Source of the DNA: Bradyrhizobium sp. Ec3.3
Lineage (GTDB): Bacteria > Pseudomonadota > Alphaproteobacteria > Rhizobiales > Xanthobacteraceae
Direction of reading: 5' to 3'
NCBI RefSeq assembly: GCF_000472925.1
Contig: NZ_AXAS01000050.1
Coordinates: 1 to 64,000 of the forward strand
Length of the DNA stretch: 64,000 nt
Part shown: piece after piece, positions 42,310 through 51,097 of the stretch
How the letters are laid out: each line of letters begins with the position of its first letter
Numbering within the stretch: the stretch's first letter is position 1
Position numbers and translations under genes: made by a program
The notes under the pieces: generated by a model
The model's database searches: none
Told to the model about the DNA's origin: nothing
What the model saw: only the letters and a program-made list of their open reading frames with translations

Positions 42310-42579
42310 ATCGTCTCCGTCGTCTCTCGACCATGCCCGCAATAACCGTTGAGACGGAATTCACCAATAGTTTGACGCTGCCCGGCTTGAATTTGGCAGA
42401 ACTCTGACCACTTTGAGCCGACCTCGTCGTGTGGGACGTCAGAAGAAATCCTTTTGATTCAAGGCTTTGAGGGGGTGTCGTGGGTAACTCCGTGTTCGCT
42501 CTCAGGCAAGCCTGCAAGGACAGGGCACGCTAGACTGTGCTATAGGTCAAACGAAACGAGCGAATTTCGAGAGCACGCC

Positions 42580-43404
42580 ATGGCAATGCATCAGGTCAAT
42601 CCGGCAGGAAAGCTCGCAGCGCTCGATCCGATCTGGGATCGGATCCGGGGCGAGGCCGAAGACATCGTCCAGCGCGAGCCCGAGCTTGCGACCTTCATCT
42701 ATTCGACTGTGCTGCATCACAGTCGGTTGGAAGATTCGGTCGTGCACCGGTTGGCCGATCGGCTCGATCATGCCTCGCTGTCGGGCGATCTCGTGCGCCA
42801 GACCTATAACGAGGCGCTACGCGACGAGCCCGATCTCGGCAACGCCTTCCGCGCCGATCTCGTCGCGGTCTACGACCGCGATCCCGCGACCTCCCGCTTC
42901 ATCGACCCCTTGCTCTACTTCAAGGGCTTTCACGCGATCCAGACCCATCGTCTCGCGCACTGGCTCTATCTGAAGGGCCGCAAGGACTTTGCGTATTATC
43001 TCCAGAGCCGCGCCTCCGCCGTCTTCCAGACCGACATCAATCCCGCCGCGCGCATCGGCCGCGGCATCTTCCTCGACCACGCCACCGGCTTCGTCTGCGG
43101 CGAGACCGCGCTCATCGAGGACGACGTCTCGATCCTGCATGGCGTCACGCTCGGCGGCACCGGCAAGGAGAACGAGGACCGCCATCCGAAAATCCGTCAC
43201 GGCGTCATGATCGGTGCCGGCGCAAAGATCCTCGGCAATATCGAGGTGGGCCATTGCGCGCGCATCGCGGCCGGCTCGGTCGTGGTCAAGCCCGTGCCGC
43301 ACAACGTCACCGTTGCCGGCGTTCCCGCCAAGATCGTCGGCGAGGCCGGTTGCGCCGAGCCGTCGCGCACCATGGACCAGATGATCAACGCCATGGGACT
43401 TTGA
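42580..43404 (+). CDS. cysE: Serine O-acetyltransferase
   Basis: A 275-residue enzyme that makes O-acetylserine for cysteine synthesis. The N-terminal helical part reads DPIWDRIRGEAEDIVQREPELATFIYSTVLHH, and the hexapeptide beta-helix starts near residue 150: FQTDINPAARIGRGIFLDHATGFV with catalytic Asp/His, then SILHGVTLGGTGKENEDRHPKI and VMIGAGAKILGNIEVG. The C-terminal tail, which in other CysE proteins binds cysteine synthase, ends MDQMINAMGL. ATG 42580 or 42586 are both possible. It is followed by a hairpin. Confidence 0.94.
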   Translation: MAMHQVNPAGKLAALDPIWDRIRGEAEDIVQREPELATFIYSTVLHHSRLEDSVVHRLADRLDHASLSGDLVRQTYNEALRDEPDLGNAFRADLVAVYDRDPATSRFIDPLLYFKGFHAIQTHRLAHWLYLKGRKDFAYYLQSRASAVFQTDINPAARIGRGIFLDHATGFVCGETALIEDDVSILHGVTLGGTGKENEDRHPKIRHGVMIGAGAKILGNIEVGHCARIAAGSVVVKPVPHNVTVAGVPAKIVGEAGCAEPSRTMDQMINAMGL

Positions 43405-43420
43405 TCCTGGTTCGATTTGA

Positions 43421-43447
43421 ATCGGGGCCTTGCCTTCCGGCCCCGAT
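43421..43447 (+). terminator. GC-rich hairpin after cysE
   Basis: ATCGGGGCC, a 9-base loop, GGCCCCGAT. It lies 16 bases after the cysE stop codon. No U tract follows, so it may be a weak or Rho-assisted terminator. Confidence 0.55.
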
Positions 43448-43538
43448 CGTCCCCAGAATTCTTTGGGAATTCATGCTGGCGGTTCGTCGCGTCTCGTCCT
43501 AAAACCCCGCCACGTTAGATTTCGATTGGAGACTTGCC

Positions 43539-43757
43539 GTGGACGTCAAAGAAGTGAGGAAGCTCGACGCGTATCTGAAGCGCGTGTTCGGCAATCCCAA
43601 GATTCGTGTCGTGCCGCGGCCGAAGAAGGACGATTCCGCCGAAGTCTATATCGGCGAGGAGTTCATCGGCGTGCTGTTCGTCGATGACGAGGACGATGAT
43701 CGCTCGTTCCAGTTCCAGATGGCGATCCTCGAGGACGATCTCGTCGATCAGGAGTAG
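43539..43757 (+). CDS. DUF3126 family protein
   Basis: A 72-residue protein MDVKEVRKLDAYLKRVFGNP then EVYIGEEFIGVLFVDDEDDDRSF and QMAILEDDLVDQE, matching the small, conserved alphaproteobacterial DUF3126 family, which often lies after cysE. Function unknown. GTG start. Very acidic at the C-terminus. The order cysE-DUF3126 supports the assignment. Confidence 0.88.
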   Translation: MDVKEVRKLDAYLKRVFGNPKIRVVPRPKKDDSAEVYIGEEFIGVLFVDDEDDDRSFQFQMAILEDDLVDQE

Positions 43758-43794
43758 GCGCCGCCCCGCTCTGGGGCCTGCGGCCCGTTCGGGG

Positions 43795-45111
43795 TCACGC
43801 ATCCATCGCGGCAAGCATGTCCGGGATCGTGACGAATTTCTCCCGGGGCTTGCCGAGCAGGGCTCCCCTGCGTTTCTCGGCCGCGTCGACCGTGGTCCAA
43901 TCCGGATAGCTCACGATGCGCGCGACGCGGCTGGAGAGCCGCGCAAGCAGCGCATCGGGACTATCCGAGCGCGGCCGTCGATGGGCTAGATCCGCAAGAA
44001 CGGCCTCAGCCGTCGCAATCCCGCAGCCGCGATTGGTGCCGATCGTGCCACTCGGTCCGCGCTTGCTCCATCCGCAGGCATAGAGACCCTCGAGCAGGGA
44101 ATCACCGATCGCGACGCGTCCGTCGATATTCGCATGGACTCCGCGATGCGCGTCATAGGGAACACCGGCGACAGGCGCCGTCCTGCGGCCGACGCTGCTG
44201 AACGAGAGGCCGCACGCGATGTTCTCCACAGTGCCCGACCGGTCCCTGAACGAGATCGTCTCCAGGCGACCGCGTCCGTTGATTGCGACGGGCGACAGGC
44301 CAAATCGAAAAACACAGCGCCGCGGCTTCGTGGTTGCCGCCTGCGAGAACGTGCGCAGCAGTGACAGCTTTTCGGCCAGCTCTGGATCATCGGGACGTCG
44401 CGGCTCGAATTCATCTGCTGCAACGTCGCGCCCCTCGACCGACGGGTCGCATGCACTCAATTCGAGAAAGTCGCGCAATTCCTTCGCAGTGAATTTGGCC
44501 TGCGCCGGCCCGCCGCGGCCGACGACGTAGACGGTGCGAATCCGGCTTTCCGCCAAAGCCTCGAGCGCATGGCGCGTGATGTCGGTCTGGCGCAGCTCGT
44601 CAGCGGTCTTGGCAAGAATGCGCGCAACGTCGAGCGCGACGTTGCCATGGCCGATCACGATCGCCGCCTCATGGTCAAAATCGAGCTGGCGATCGCGGAA
44701 ATCGGGATGCCCGTTGTACCACGCGACGAAATCGCCGGCACTGTGGCTGCCCGGCAGTGCCTCGCCGGGGATGTCGAGCGCCCGGCTCAGTTCGGCGCCC
44801 GTCGCGAGCACGACAGCGTCATAGGCCTCGCGCAGCTCGTCGACCGTGACGTCGTCTCCGACCGCAACGCCGCCGATGAAGCGAAAGCCTGGCATGGCGG
44901 CGATGCGGTCGAAGGCCGTCGTGACCTGCTTGAGCTTGGGATGGTCGGGCGCAACGCCGAACCGCACCAGCCCATACGGCACCGGAAGCCGTTCGAACAT
45001 ATCGACGGCGACCGCTGTGCCCGAGCGCAACAACGCCTCAGTTGTATAGAAGCCGCTCGGTCCGCTGCCGACGATGGCGACGCGGCGTGCGCTTTCAGCC
45101 GGGGCCGTCAT
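43795..45111 (-). CDS. NADPH-ferredoxin reductase, FprA/adrenodoxin-reductase type
   Basis: A 438-residue flavoprotein similar to mycobacterial FprA. FAD motif GSGPSGFYTTEALLRSG at residue 13, NADPH motif IGHGNVALDVARILAK near 153 and the late GTIGTNRGCGIATAEAVLADL region. It moves electrons between NADPH and a ferredoxin. Its ATG overlaps the ferredoxin stop by 4 bases, so reductase, ferredoxin and the molybdopterin oxidoreductase form one translation-coupled unit. The likely path is NADPH to this protein to ferredoxin to the molybdenum enzyme, or the reverse. Confidence 0.9.
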   Translation of the reverse strand: MTAPAESARRVAIVGSGPSGFYTTEALLRSGTAVAVDMFERLPVPYGLVRFGVAPDHPKLKQVTTAFDRIAAMPGFRFIGGVAVGDDVTVDELREAYDAVVLATGAELSRALDIPGEALPGSHSAGDFVAWYNGHPDFRDRQLDFDHEAAIVIGHGNVALDVARILAKTADELRQTDITRHALEALAESRIRTVYVVGRGGPAQAKFTAKELRDFLELSACDPSVEGRDVAADEFEPRRPDDPELAEKLSLLRTFSQAATTKPRRCVFRFGLSPVAINGRGRLETISFRDRSGTVENIACGLSFSSVGRRTAPVAGVPYDAHRGVHANIDGRVAIGDSLLEGLYACGWSKRGPSGTIGTNRGCGIATAEAVLADLAHRRPRSDSPDALLARLSSRVARIVSYPDWTTVDAAEKRRGALLGKPREKFVTIPDMLAAMDA

Positions 45112-45413
45112 CGGCCCAGCGCCTGCCTGCGTTCATCGGCGCCTGGCAAAGGGGGCAGGCGCGCGCTGAGGACAGGGGTTTCGGCGGCGCGTTTGCGGTT
45201 GACGTCGATCCAGAACTTCTTGTCCGCAGGCAAGCGATAGTCGGGCTCGATCGCGCCGACCGGGCAGGCCGGCGCGCAGCCGCCGCAGTCGATGCAATTC
45301 TCCGGGTCGATATAGGTCATGGCGTCGTCGACATGGAAACACTCCACGGGGCAGACGGTGACGCATTCCGTGTACCGGCATCCGCGGCAATTGTCGGTGA
45401 CCACATACGTCAT
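45108..45413 (-). CDS. 7Fe ferredoxin (FdxA-like)
   Basis: A 101-residue ferredoxin with the [3Fe-4S][4Fe-4S] pattern: Cys9, Cys17 and Cys21-Pro for one cluster, Cys40, Cys43, Cys46 and Cys50-Pro for the other (DNCRGCRYTECVTVCP and ENCIDCGGCAPACPVG). The extra Cys12 and Cys25 sit near the first cluster. The C-terminal 45 residues form the usual alphaproteobacterial extension (KFWIDVNRKRA). It starts 2 bases after the oxidoreductase stop and overlaps the reductase start. Confidence 0.94.
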   Translation of the reverse strand: MTYVVTDNCRGCRYTECVTVCPVECFHVDDAMTYIDPENCIDCGGCAPACPVGAIEPDYRLPADKKFWIDVNRKRAAETPVLSARLPPLPGADERRQALGR

Positions 45414-45415
45414 CG

Positions 45416-47542
45416 TCAGGCTCCGCTGACCTGAACGAGGATGTCGGAGAAGGTCGGGGCCCGGCCGAGATCGGCGAACGCGGGCGGCGTCAGCGCGTGC
45501 ACCGTCGCGCCCTTGCGATTGGAGCGCTGCCAGTAGCCGGACGGAGCCACCACGACGCCCGGCATGATGTCGGATGAAACGGTCGCAAAAGCCTCGAACG
45601 CGCCGCGATCGTTGAACACGCGAATCGGCGCACCCGCGACGATCCCGCGTTGTGCCGCATCGTCCGGATTGAGAAGCACCGCTTGTTCCTCGCCGGCCTG
45701 GGCCGTCTGGGCCGGCAGGTTGCCGTAGTTCGAATTCAGGAAGGCGTGGCTCTTCGGCGAGATCAGGCTGAGCGGGTAGCGCGTTGCGAGCGCGGGTGCC
45801 GTGCGCGCGTTCTCGTTCGGCGGGATGTAGTGGGGCAGGGGATCAACCAGCGCGCCGTCCTGGTCGCCATTGTAGCCTTGGCGGAACAGCGGCACCACGA
45901 AGTTGCCGCCGCCGGCGATCGTCGACTTGAATTCGCACTTGCCCGACGCGGTCGGAAAATTGCCATCGCGATGCGGCGCCCAGTCCGCAGGTGCCGGCAT
46001 GTTGAGGCGCGCATAGCCTTTGGCCTTGACGTCATCGAGCGTGATGCCCTCGAGGACCGGACTGCTCCAGTCCAGCGAGCCTTCGATGATCTCGTCGTCG
46101 GTCCGGAAGAAGGCCGGGTCGGTGATGCCCATCGCGCGCGCGAGCCGGCGGAACAGCTCGGTGTTGGGAACGGCTTCGCCGAGCGGCTTGATCGCCTGAT
46201 TGTTGTAGGACAAATAGAGATGTCCCCAGGAGAACATGATGTCCTTCTGCTCGAGCTGGGTGGTCGCGGGCAGAACGATGTCGGCATATTTTGCGGTGTC
46301 GGTCAGGAAGTGTTCGCTAACGATGGTGAAGAGATCCTCGCGTTCCAACCCCTTTTCGAGCTTGCCCTGTTCGGTCACCATCGCCATCGGATTGGCGTTG
46401 TAGACGAGCAGCGACTTGATCGGCGGGTCGAAGCCGAGTTCGCCGGTCAACGCCGCTCCGAGGCGCCAGGAATTGAGCACGCGCATCTTCTCGGGCTGCA
46501 GATCGGGGCGCATCAGCACGTCCCATCTGACCGGGAATGCCCAGATCGGAAGCTGGAGCAGGCCGCCACCGACATGCTTCCACGCGCCGATCAATCCCGG
46601 AAGGCAGGCGATCGCGCGCACGGTCTGGCCGCCGCCGGCATGCCGCTCGACTGCGACGCCGATGCGCACGACGGCCGGCGGCGTGGTCGCAAATTCCCTG
46701 GCCAGCTTGACGATGTCGTCAACGGGAATGCCGGTTTCCTGCGACGCGAATTCGGGGGTGTAGCTCGACACCCGCTCCGCCAGCTCATCATATCCGACGG
46801 TGTGCTTGTCGACGTAATCGCGATCGACGAGATTCTCCTTGATGATGACGTGGATCATCGCGAGTGCGAGCGCAGCGTCGGTGCCGGGCCGGATCGGGAT
46901 ATGCCAGTCGGCGAGGCGCGCCGTGCGGGTCCGCACGGGATCGATCACCACGAGCTTGGCGCCGGCCTTCTTCGCCTGCTCGATGAACGGCCAGTGATGC
47001 GAGTTCGTGCTCAGTGTGTTGCAGGCCCACAGGATGATGTATTTCGAGTGCACGAAGCTCTCGGGATCGACGCCCGGCGTGTGCCCGATCGTCATCATGT
47101 ACGCCGTGCATGACGCGGAATCGCAGAACGTGCGTTCCAGAACCGTCGCCCCTAACTTGTTGAAGAGCGGATCGCCGACGTTCAGCCCGTTGATGATGCC
47201 CTGCGTGCCCAGATAGCTGTAGGGCAGGATCGCCTGCGCGCCGTGCTCGGCAATGATCGACTTCCAGCGCGATGCGATGGTCTCGATCGCCTCGTCCCAG
47301 GAGATCCGTTGAAACTGCCTGGAGCCTTTCGGGCCGACCCGTTTCAGGGGATGGAGGACGCGCTTGTCGCTGTAGACACGTTCCTCATAGTTGTTGACCT
47401 TCACGCAAAGCCGTCCGCGCGTGAACGGATGATCGGGATTGCCGCGGACGGCGATGGCCTTACCATCCTCGACCGTGGTCAGGATGGAGCAGGTGTCCGG
47501 GCAATCGTGGGGGCACGCGCCTATTACCGTGGTCCGGGCCAT
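45416..47542 (-). CDS. Molybdopterin oxidoreductase of unknown substrate
   Basis: A 708-residue enzyme of the DMSO-reductase superfamily. The N-terminal 4Fe-4S site is CPHDCPDTC (Cys10, Cys14, Cys18) with a fourth Cys in GRLCVK near residue 46. Molybdenum-ligand candidate: Cys in ERTFCDSASCTAYMMTIGHT near residue 140. The pyranopterin region has VIDPVRTRTARLADWHIPI and RPGTDAALALAMIHV, then RIGVAVERHAGGGQTVRAI. No twin-arginine signal, so cytoplasmic. Length fits small dehydrogenase-type members. ATG 47542 follows GGAG by 7 bases. It is the first gene of the operon. Confidence 0.9.
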   Translation of the reverse strand: MARTTVIGACPHDCPDTCSILTTVEDGKAIAVRGNPDHPFTRGRLCVKVNNYEERVYSDKRVLHPLKRVGPKGSRQFQRISWDEAIETIASRWKSIIAEHGAQAILPYSYLGTQGIINGLNVGDPLFNKLGATVLERTFCDSASCTAYMMTIGHTPGVDPESFVHSKYIILWACNTLSTNSHHWPFIEQAKKAGAKLVVIDPVRTRTARLADWHIPIRPGTDAALALAMIHVIIKENLVDRDYVDKHTVGYDELAERVSSYTPEFASQETGIPVDDIVKLAREFATTPPAVVRIGVAVERHAGGGQTVRAIACLPGLIGAWKHVGGGLLQLPIWAFPVRWDVLMRPDLQPEKMRVLNSWRLGAALTGELGFDPPIKSLLVYNANPMAMVTEQGKLEKGLEREDLFTIVSEHFLTDTAKYADIVLPATTQLEQKDIMFSWGHLYLSYNNQAIKPLGEAVPNTELFRRLARAMGITDPAFFRTDDEIIEGSLDWSSPVLEGITLDDVKAKGYARLNMPAPADWAPHRDGNFPTASGKCEFKSTIAGGGNFVVPLFRQGYNGDQDGALVDPLPHYIPPNENARTAPALATRYPLSLISPKSHAFLNSNYGNLPAQTAQAGEEQAVLLNPDDAAQRGIVAGAPIRVFNDRGAFEAFATVSSDIMPGVVVAPSGYWQRSNRKGATVHALTPPAFADLGRAPTFSDILVQVSGA

Positions 47543-47673
47543 GGGTCTCTCCGTTTCCCGATTCAAGACGGTGAAGGATGCGGCGGCCGGGCGCGGCCTG
47601 GCTTTTCAAAACGTGCGGTGTTGTTGTCCCGGACTGCTCTGGGTTGATGGACGGCCTGCCGGATCTCTGGCAT

Positions 47674-47704
47674 GGTAATTGCTGGACCCAGCAATACCTT
47701 TTTA
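47674..47704. promoter_or_regulatory. Inverted repeat between the divergent oxidoreductase and regulator genes
   Basis: GGTAATTGCTGG AC CCAGCAATACC followed by TTTTT, 32 bases before the AraC-type ATG. The arms TTGCTGG/CCAGCAA are perfect. It could be an operator for the AraC-type protein, or an attenuator-like hairpin in its own leader. Confidence 0.45.
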
Positions 47705-47735
47705 CCCACATCGCGTTATCTGGCGGAGATTCCCG

Positions 47736-48635
47736 ATGGGTGTGCTTGGCAATTCTGTCGATAAATATGTTACCGGCAGAATGCTTCAGACGTCCAACGA
47801 CCGGCGATGGGGGCATCTCCTCGCCGAGCGATGGAGTCATGAGCCGGGCGATCTGCCGCCGCAACTGCCGCGCGACACCGAGATCGCAATCCTGCTGCGT
47901 GGCAACTCGGTCGTCGATCGCGAAGGCGCGGGCATGCGGCAGCGGACCTTCGGCAGAAAGGGCACCGTGTGGCTCTGTCCGGCCGGCATTCGCGAAGATT
48001 TCATCCGCGTCGAGAACCAGATGCAGGAATGCCTGCATCTCTTTCTTCCCGGCCAGCCGTTCGACGACACCATGCTCCGGGATCTCGACATTGACCCCTC
48101 GGGAATCTCGATCCGCTACGAGAGCATCGATCAGGACATGTTCATCGAGCACGTCGCGGATCGGATTTTGAAGGAGCTCGAACAGGAGACCTCCACCGGC
48201 CGGCTCCTGATCGAAAGCCTCGGGCGTGCGTTGTCCGCCCATCTTGTGCATGCCTACTCGGCCACGGCGGTCAGGCTGCGGCGATTGAATGCCGGTCAAA
48301 GGTCGCTCGACGCCAAGCGGCTGTCGCGCGTGACGGAGTTCATCGACGCATCCGTCGAGCGCGATTTCACGGTCAAGGATCTGGCGTCGGTGGCCTGCAT
48401 GAGCCCCGCGCATTTCTCCCGCAGCTTCAAGGCGGCGACCGGTGCGGCGCCGCATGAATATGTCAGCCGTCAGCGTCTCGATCTAGCCAAGCGGCTGCTG
48501 GCCACCAGCGATCGCCCGCTGGTCGATATCGCCTATGCCACGGGATTTTCGTCGCAGGCCAATTTCAACCGCGCTTTCCGCAAGGCCGTCGGCACGACGC
48601 CGAGCCTCTATCGCGCGCAGAAGGTTCGCGACTGA
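47736..48635 (+). CDS. AraC-family transcriptional regulator
   Basis: A 299-residue regulator with an N-terminal sensor half (GTVWLCPAGIREDFIRVENQ and a helical MFIEHVADRILKELEQE stretch) and the C-terminal double HTH: VKDLASVACMSPAHFSRSFKAATG near 230 and LVDIAYATGFSSQANFNRAFRKAVGTTP near 268. The second helix SSQANFNRAF is typical of AraC proteins. It is divergent from the molybdopterin operon, with an inverted repeat in between, so it probably controls that operon. The ligand is unknown. ATG 47736 follows GGCGGAG. Confidence 0.92.
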   Translation: MGVLGNSVDKYVTGRMLQTSNDRRWGHLLAERWSHEPGDLPPQLPRDTEIAILLRGNSVVDREGAGMRQRTFGRKGTVWLCPAGIREDFIRVENQMQECLHLFLPGQPFDDTMLRDLDIDPSGISIRYESIDQDMFIEHVADRILKELEQETSTGRLLIESLGRALSAHLVHAYSATAVRLRRLNAGQRSLDAKRLSRVTEFIDASVERDFTVKDLASVACMSPAHFSRSFKAATGAAPHEYVSRQRLDLAKRLLATSDRPLVDIAYATGFSSQANFNRAFRKAVGTTPSLYRAQKVRD

Positions 48636-48748
48636 CGCGGCGGACTGCCCTCGGCCCCGCGCGACTCATAGGATGGGAGGAGCGCAAGGTTGGCGCTTGG
48701 TAGTCTTGAGAGGGCGACCGGTCAGTCGCCAAGCGGCTGCTGTCCGGA

Positions 48749-49573
48749 TTAGCGCGCTGACCATGGCCATGCCAATAATGGTTGCGGTTTCTTGGCTTGC
48801 GACCGCTCCGCGGTTTGCGCCGGCTTTTGCGTCTGGGCGACACTGGCCGCCTGCCGCGGACGCGGCAGTGGTATTGCGGGCATTACCTTTGGCTCTTCGG
48901 GGCTCACCTTTGGTGGCGTGTCGGGCGTCGCCTTTGGCTCGGAAGTGTTGGCGACGACCTGGGCGAGTTGTTCCTGGCTCGCGTTGAACCGTTCGGCGAG
49001 CATCTGGCTTTCGTGCACCATCTCGGTCTGGTCCGCCTTGATCTGGTCGATGATACTCTTGTTGCGCGCGCTTTCATCCCGGCTCGCCTTGAGCTGGGTC
49101 GCGAGATTTTCATTGTCGCTGACCAATTGGTCTTGCCTCGCTTTGAGCTGTTCGACCATTTGGCTCAAGGCAGCGACGTCGCGTGCGATCGGTTGGAGCT
49201 GCTGCGCCAACTCGGAATGCAGGTCCACGACAGTTGGCGCGACGTCTTTCGGCGCGGCGATGTCTGGCGTGGCGTGTGTCAGACGTGCGGTGTCTGCGGG
49301 GGGCATTATCGCGGTATCAACGGAGGATGACGACCACGAGGCAGCGATACCAATGGAAGCCGCCAACAGAGAACCGGCGAGAGCCGCATAGCGCCAATCT
49401 GCCAATCGATGAATCGCTGCCAGGGGGGCGCGAGACGTCTTCGTGTTAGCCAGCGGGATGCTGGTCGGCGGGTCCGTGGCACTGACCCCCGCTTCGCGCG
49501 CCAAATTCGAAAGCTGTTCCTCCAGGCTCGCGATCTGTCCTTCCGCGAGATTGTCGTCCAGCGTGGAATTCAT
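48749..49573 (-). CDS. Single-pass membrane protein with long coiled coil
   Basis: A 274-residue protein: N-terminal cytoplasmic 75 residues with SLEEQLSNLAREAGV, one membrane helix YAALAGSLLAASIGIAASW near residue 85, then a coiled-coil region LAQQLQPIARDVAALSQMVEQL to NASQEQLAQVVAN (about 125-220) and a Pro/Lys-rich tail ending PQPLLAWPWSAR. This layout resembles the gene at 60902-61399. No family name. ATG 49573 follows GGAG by 7 bases; a longer frame to 49651 is less likely. First gene of the accessory stretch. Confidence 0.72.
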   Translation of the reverse strand: MNSTLDDNLAEGQIASLEEQLSNLAREAGVSATDPPTSIPLANTKTSRAPLAAIHRLADWRYAALAGSLLAASIGIAASWSSSSVDTAIMPPADTARLTHATPDIAAPKDVAPTVVDLHSELAQQLQPIARDVAALSQMVEQLKARQDQLVSDNENLATQLKASRDESARNKSIIDQIKADQTEMVHESQMLAERFNASQEQLAQVVANTSEPKATPDTPPKVSPEEPKVMPAIPLPRPRQAASVAQTQKPAQTAERSQAKKPQPLLAWPWSAR

Positions 49574-49874
49574 TGGCTGCTCCGTATCAAATGCATTGGC
49601 ATCCGCCTGAGAGCGGTCCACGCATCTGCGCTGCGGCGAAGCTATGTTCAACGGAACGCAGATGGTTCTTGAGTCTGCGACGCTTTCCAGGGCTCGGTTT
49701 AACGCAGCCGAGAAGGCGGAACTATGTTCACGGCCGGAGAACTACGGAAGGAACCCTGACCCGTCGAGAGAAAAAAATTCGTCGCCCGTTTCATGGCTCT
49801 CTGCTCTGATGCACGGGAGACGACTCCAACGCGGCTTGTAGGACGCGTATCGCTGCGCTCCATCATCCTACGGG
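49574..49874. other. About 300 bases with a short palindromic repeat
   Basis: No supported gene. GTAGGA (49838-49843) and TCCTAC (49866-49871) bracket CGCGTATCGCTGCGCTCCAT, resembling the common genus repeat found near 926. Otherwise nothing recognisable. Confidence 0.5.
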
Positions 49875-50561
49875 CTAGCGTGCCAGGCGCCTCTCATACG
49901 CAAGAAGGCGATCGGTCAGTCCTTTCGGATTCGACAAGGCGACGAGATGGCCACCGGGAATTTCCTCTAGTTCCTTTCCAAGCCTTTCACGCGCGACACG
50001 CCGTTGAAACTCGACCGGGAAGAAACGATCGTCCTTTGCCGCAAGAACATGAATGGGGATGTCGGGCCAGCGCTCGAAGCGACAGGGCTCGCCGAAAACG
50101 GCATCGGCTTCCTCGCGTGGGTGTTCCGGGCCGGTGCGCAGCACGTCCTGCGGCACGTCGTGCAGAAAATAGGTTGCGACATCGAATTCCGTCGCATAGC
50201 CGCGGCGCGTCGCAGCTTTTTCCCGCGCTTCGACCGCTCCCGTGGCGCCCCACCATGCGCCGGCGGTCTCCCCGGGTTCGGGGATCATCGCGTTGACGAG
50301 CACGGCCATCCGCACAGGCGCACGCTTGCAAACGAGGGGAGCCGTGAAGCCCGCGAGCGACTGGGCGACAAGCATCACGTCGCTTCGTTTCGCGATCGCG
50401 CGGATGACGATGTCAGCATACGTCGCGAGACCGGAGTTTCTGTCGTCGCCAGGCAGATCGACCGCGATGGCTTCGTGCCCCGCCGCGCGAATGAGCGGGG
50501 CCACGCGGTGCCAATACCAAGCCATGCCGCCTGCCCCGGGGACAAGGACGAATGTTCCCAT
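49875..50561 (-). CDS. Alpha/beta hydrolase, methylesterase-like
   Basis: A 228-residue hydrolase: MGTFVLVPGAGGMAWYWHRV at the N-terminus, DLPGDDRNSGLATYADIV, nucleophile in MLVAQSLAGFTAPLV (Ser near 80) and IPGGHLVALSNP with the catalytic His near 205. The short form resembles salicylate/indole-acetate methylesterases of plants and their bacterial relatives. Substrate unknown. ATG 50561 follows AGGAG. The upstream extension to 50633 lacks support. Confidence 0.88.
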   Translation of the reverse strand: MGTFVLVPGAGGMAWYWHRVAPLIRAAGHEAIAVDLPGDDRNSGLATYADIVIRAIAKRSDVMLVAQSLAGFTAPLVCKRAPVRMAVLVNAMIPEPGETAGAWWGATGAVEAREKAATRRGYATEFDVATYFLHDVPQDVLRTGPEHPREEADAVFGEPCRFERWPDIPIHVLAAKDDRFFPVEFQRRVARERLGKELEEIPGGHLVALSNPKGLTDRLLAYERRLAR

Positions 50562-50771
50562 GTGAGTTCTCCTCCGTTGCTGCCGGAATAGTTGCTCAAC
50601 GAGCTTGCCCCGCTTGATCGGGATTGATCTCACTATGATGTGAGGCCGGGCTGGTTGGGGTCACGAGCTGCACAGAGGATGTCGATTCACCCCCGACAAG
50701 GGAGTGGCAGCGACCTTGTCTCTTTCTCCGTCCCTGAACAGGTTGATGTTCGAAATCAAAGGAGGTCGCTA

Positions 50772-50831
50772 TTGAGACGATCCGCTATGCTCTTCCGGCG
50801 GCGAGGGCTGGATTTCGACCTCGACCAATAG
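50772..50831 (+). CDS. Possible micro-ORF with perfect ribosome binding site
   Basis: TTG 50772 follows AAAGGAGGTCGC, an exact anti-SD match, and encodes MRRSAMLFRRRGLDFDLDQ (19 residues). It ends 14 bases before the next gene's ATG. It could be a leader peptide coupled to that gene or chance. Confidence 0.3.
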   Translation: MRRSAMLFRRRGLDFDLDQ

Positions 50832-50845
50832 AGCGCGGAGGCGTC

Positions 50846-51097
50846 ATGAGGTATTTGACCGCGAGCGTCGTCGCGATTGGGCTGGTGAATTGTCCTGCCA
50901 TCGCGATCGCGCAGAGGGACTGCAGCACGATACCTCGCGGACCGGCGCGCACCGATTGCTACCTCGCCCTAAGCCAGTTCTATCAGGGACAATCGGAGCT
51001 CGCCGCTGCCAGAGCACAGGCGCAATCAGACGCCGCGTGGTATCGGGCAATTACGGGGACGGACCCTCCGAAATACAAGCCGCATCGTCGCAAATAG
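50846..51097 (+). CDS. Small exported protein
   Basis: An 83-residue protein with signal peptide MRYLTASVVAIGLVNCPAIA, likely cleaved around AIA-QRD. The mature part has two Cys (RDCSTIPRG, TDCYLALSQF) and a helical ELAAARAQAQSDAAWYRA stretch. ATG follows GGAGG. No family assigned; such small Cys-pair exported proteins are common in this group. It may be coupled to the micro-ORF just upstream. Confidence 0.7.
   Translation: MRYLTASVVAIGLVNCPAIAIAQRDCSTIPRGPARTDCYLALSQFYQGQSELAAARAQAQSDAAWYRAITGTDPPKYKPHRRK

Noticed and set aside
45650..47113. 487-codon plus-strand frame opposite the molybdopterin oxidoreductase
   Set aside because: No domain pattern, skewed composition and no ribosome site; the minus-strand protein has the expected cofactor motifs.
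47674..47704. Molybdate-sensing riboswitch
   Set aside because: The palindrome is far too small and lacks the conserved Moco riboswitch core; an operator or simple hairpin is more likely.
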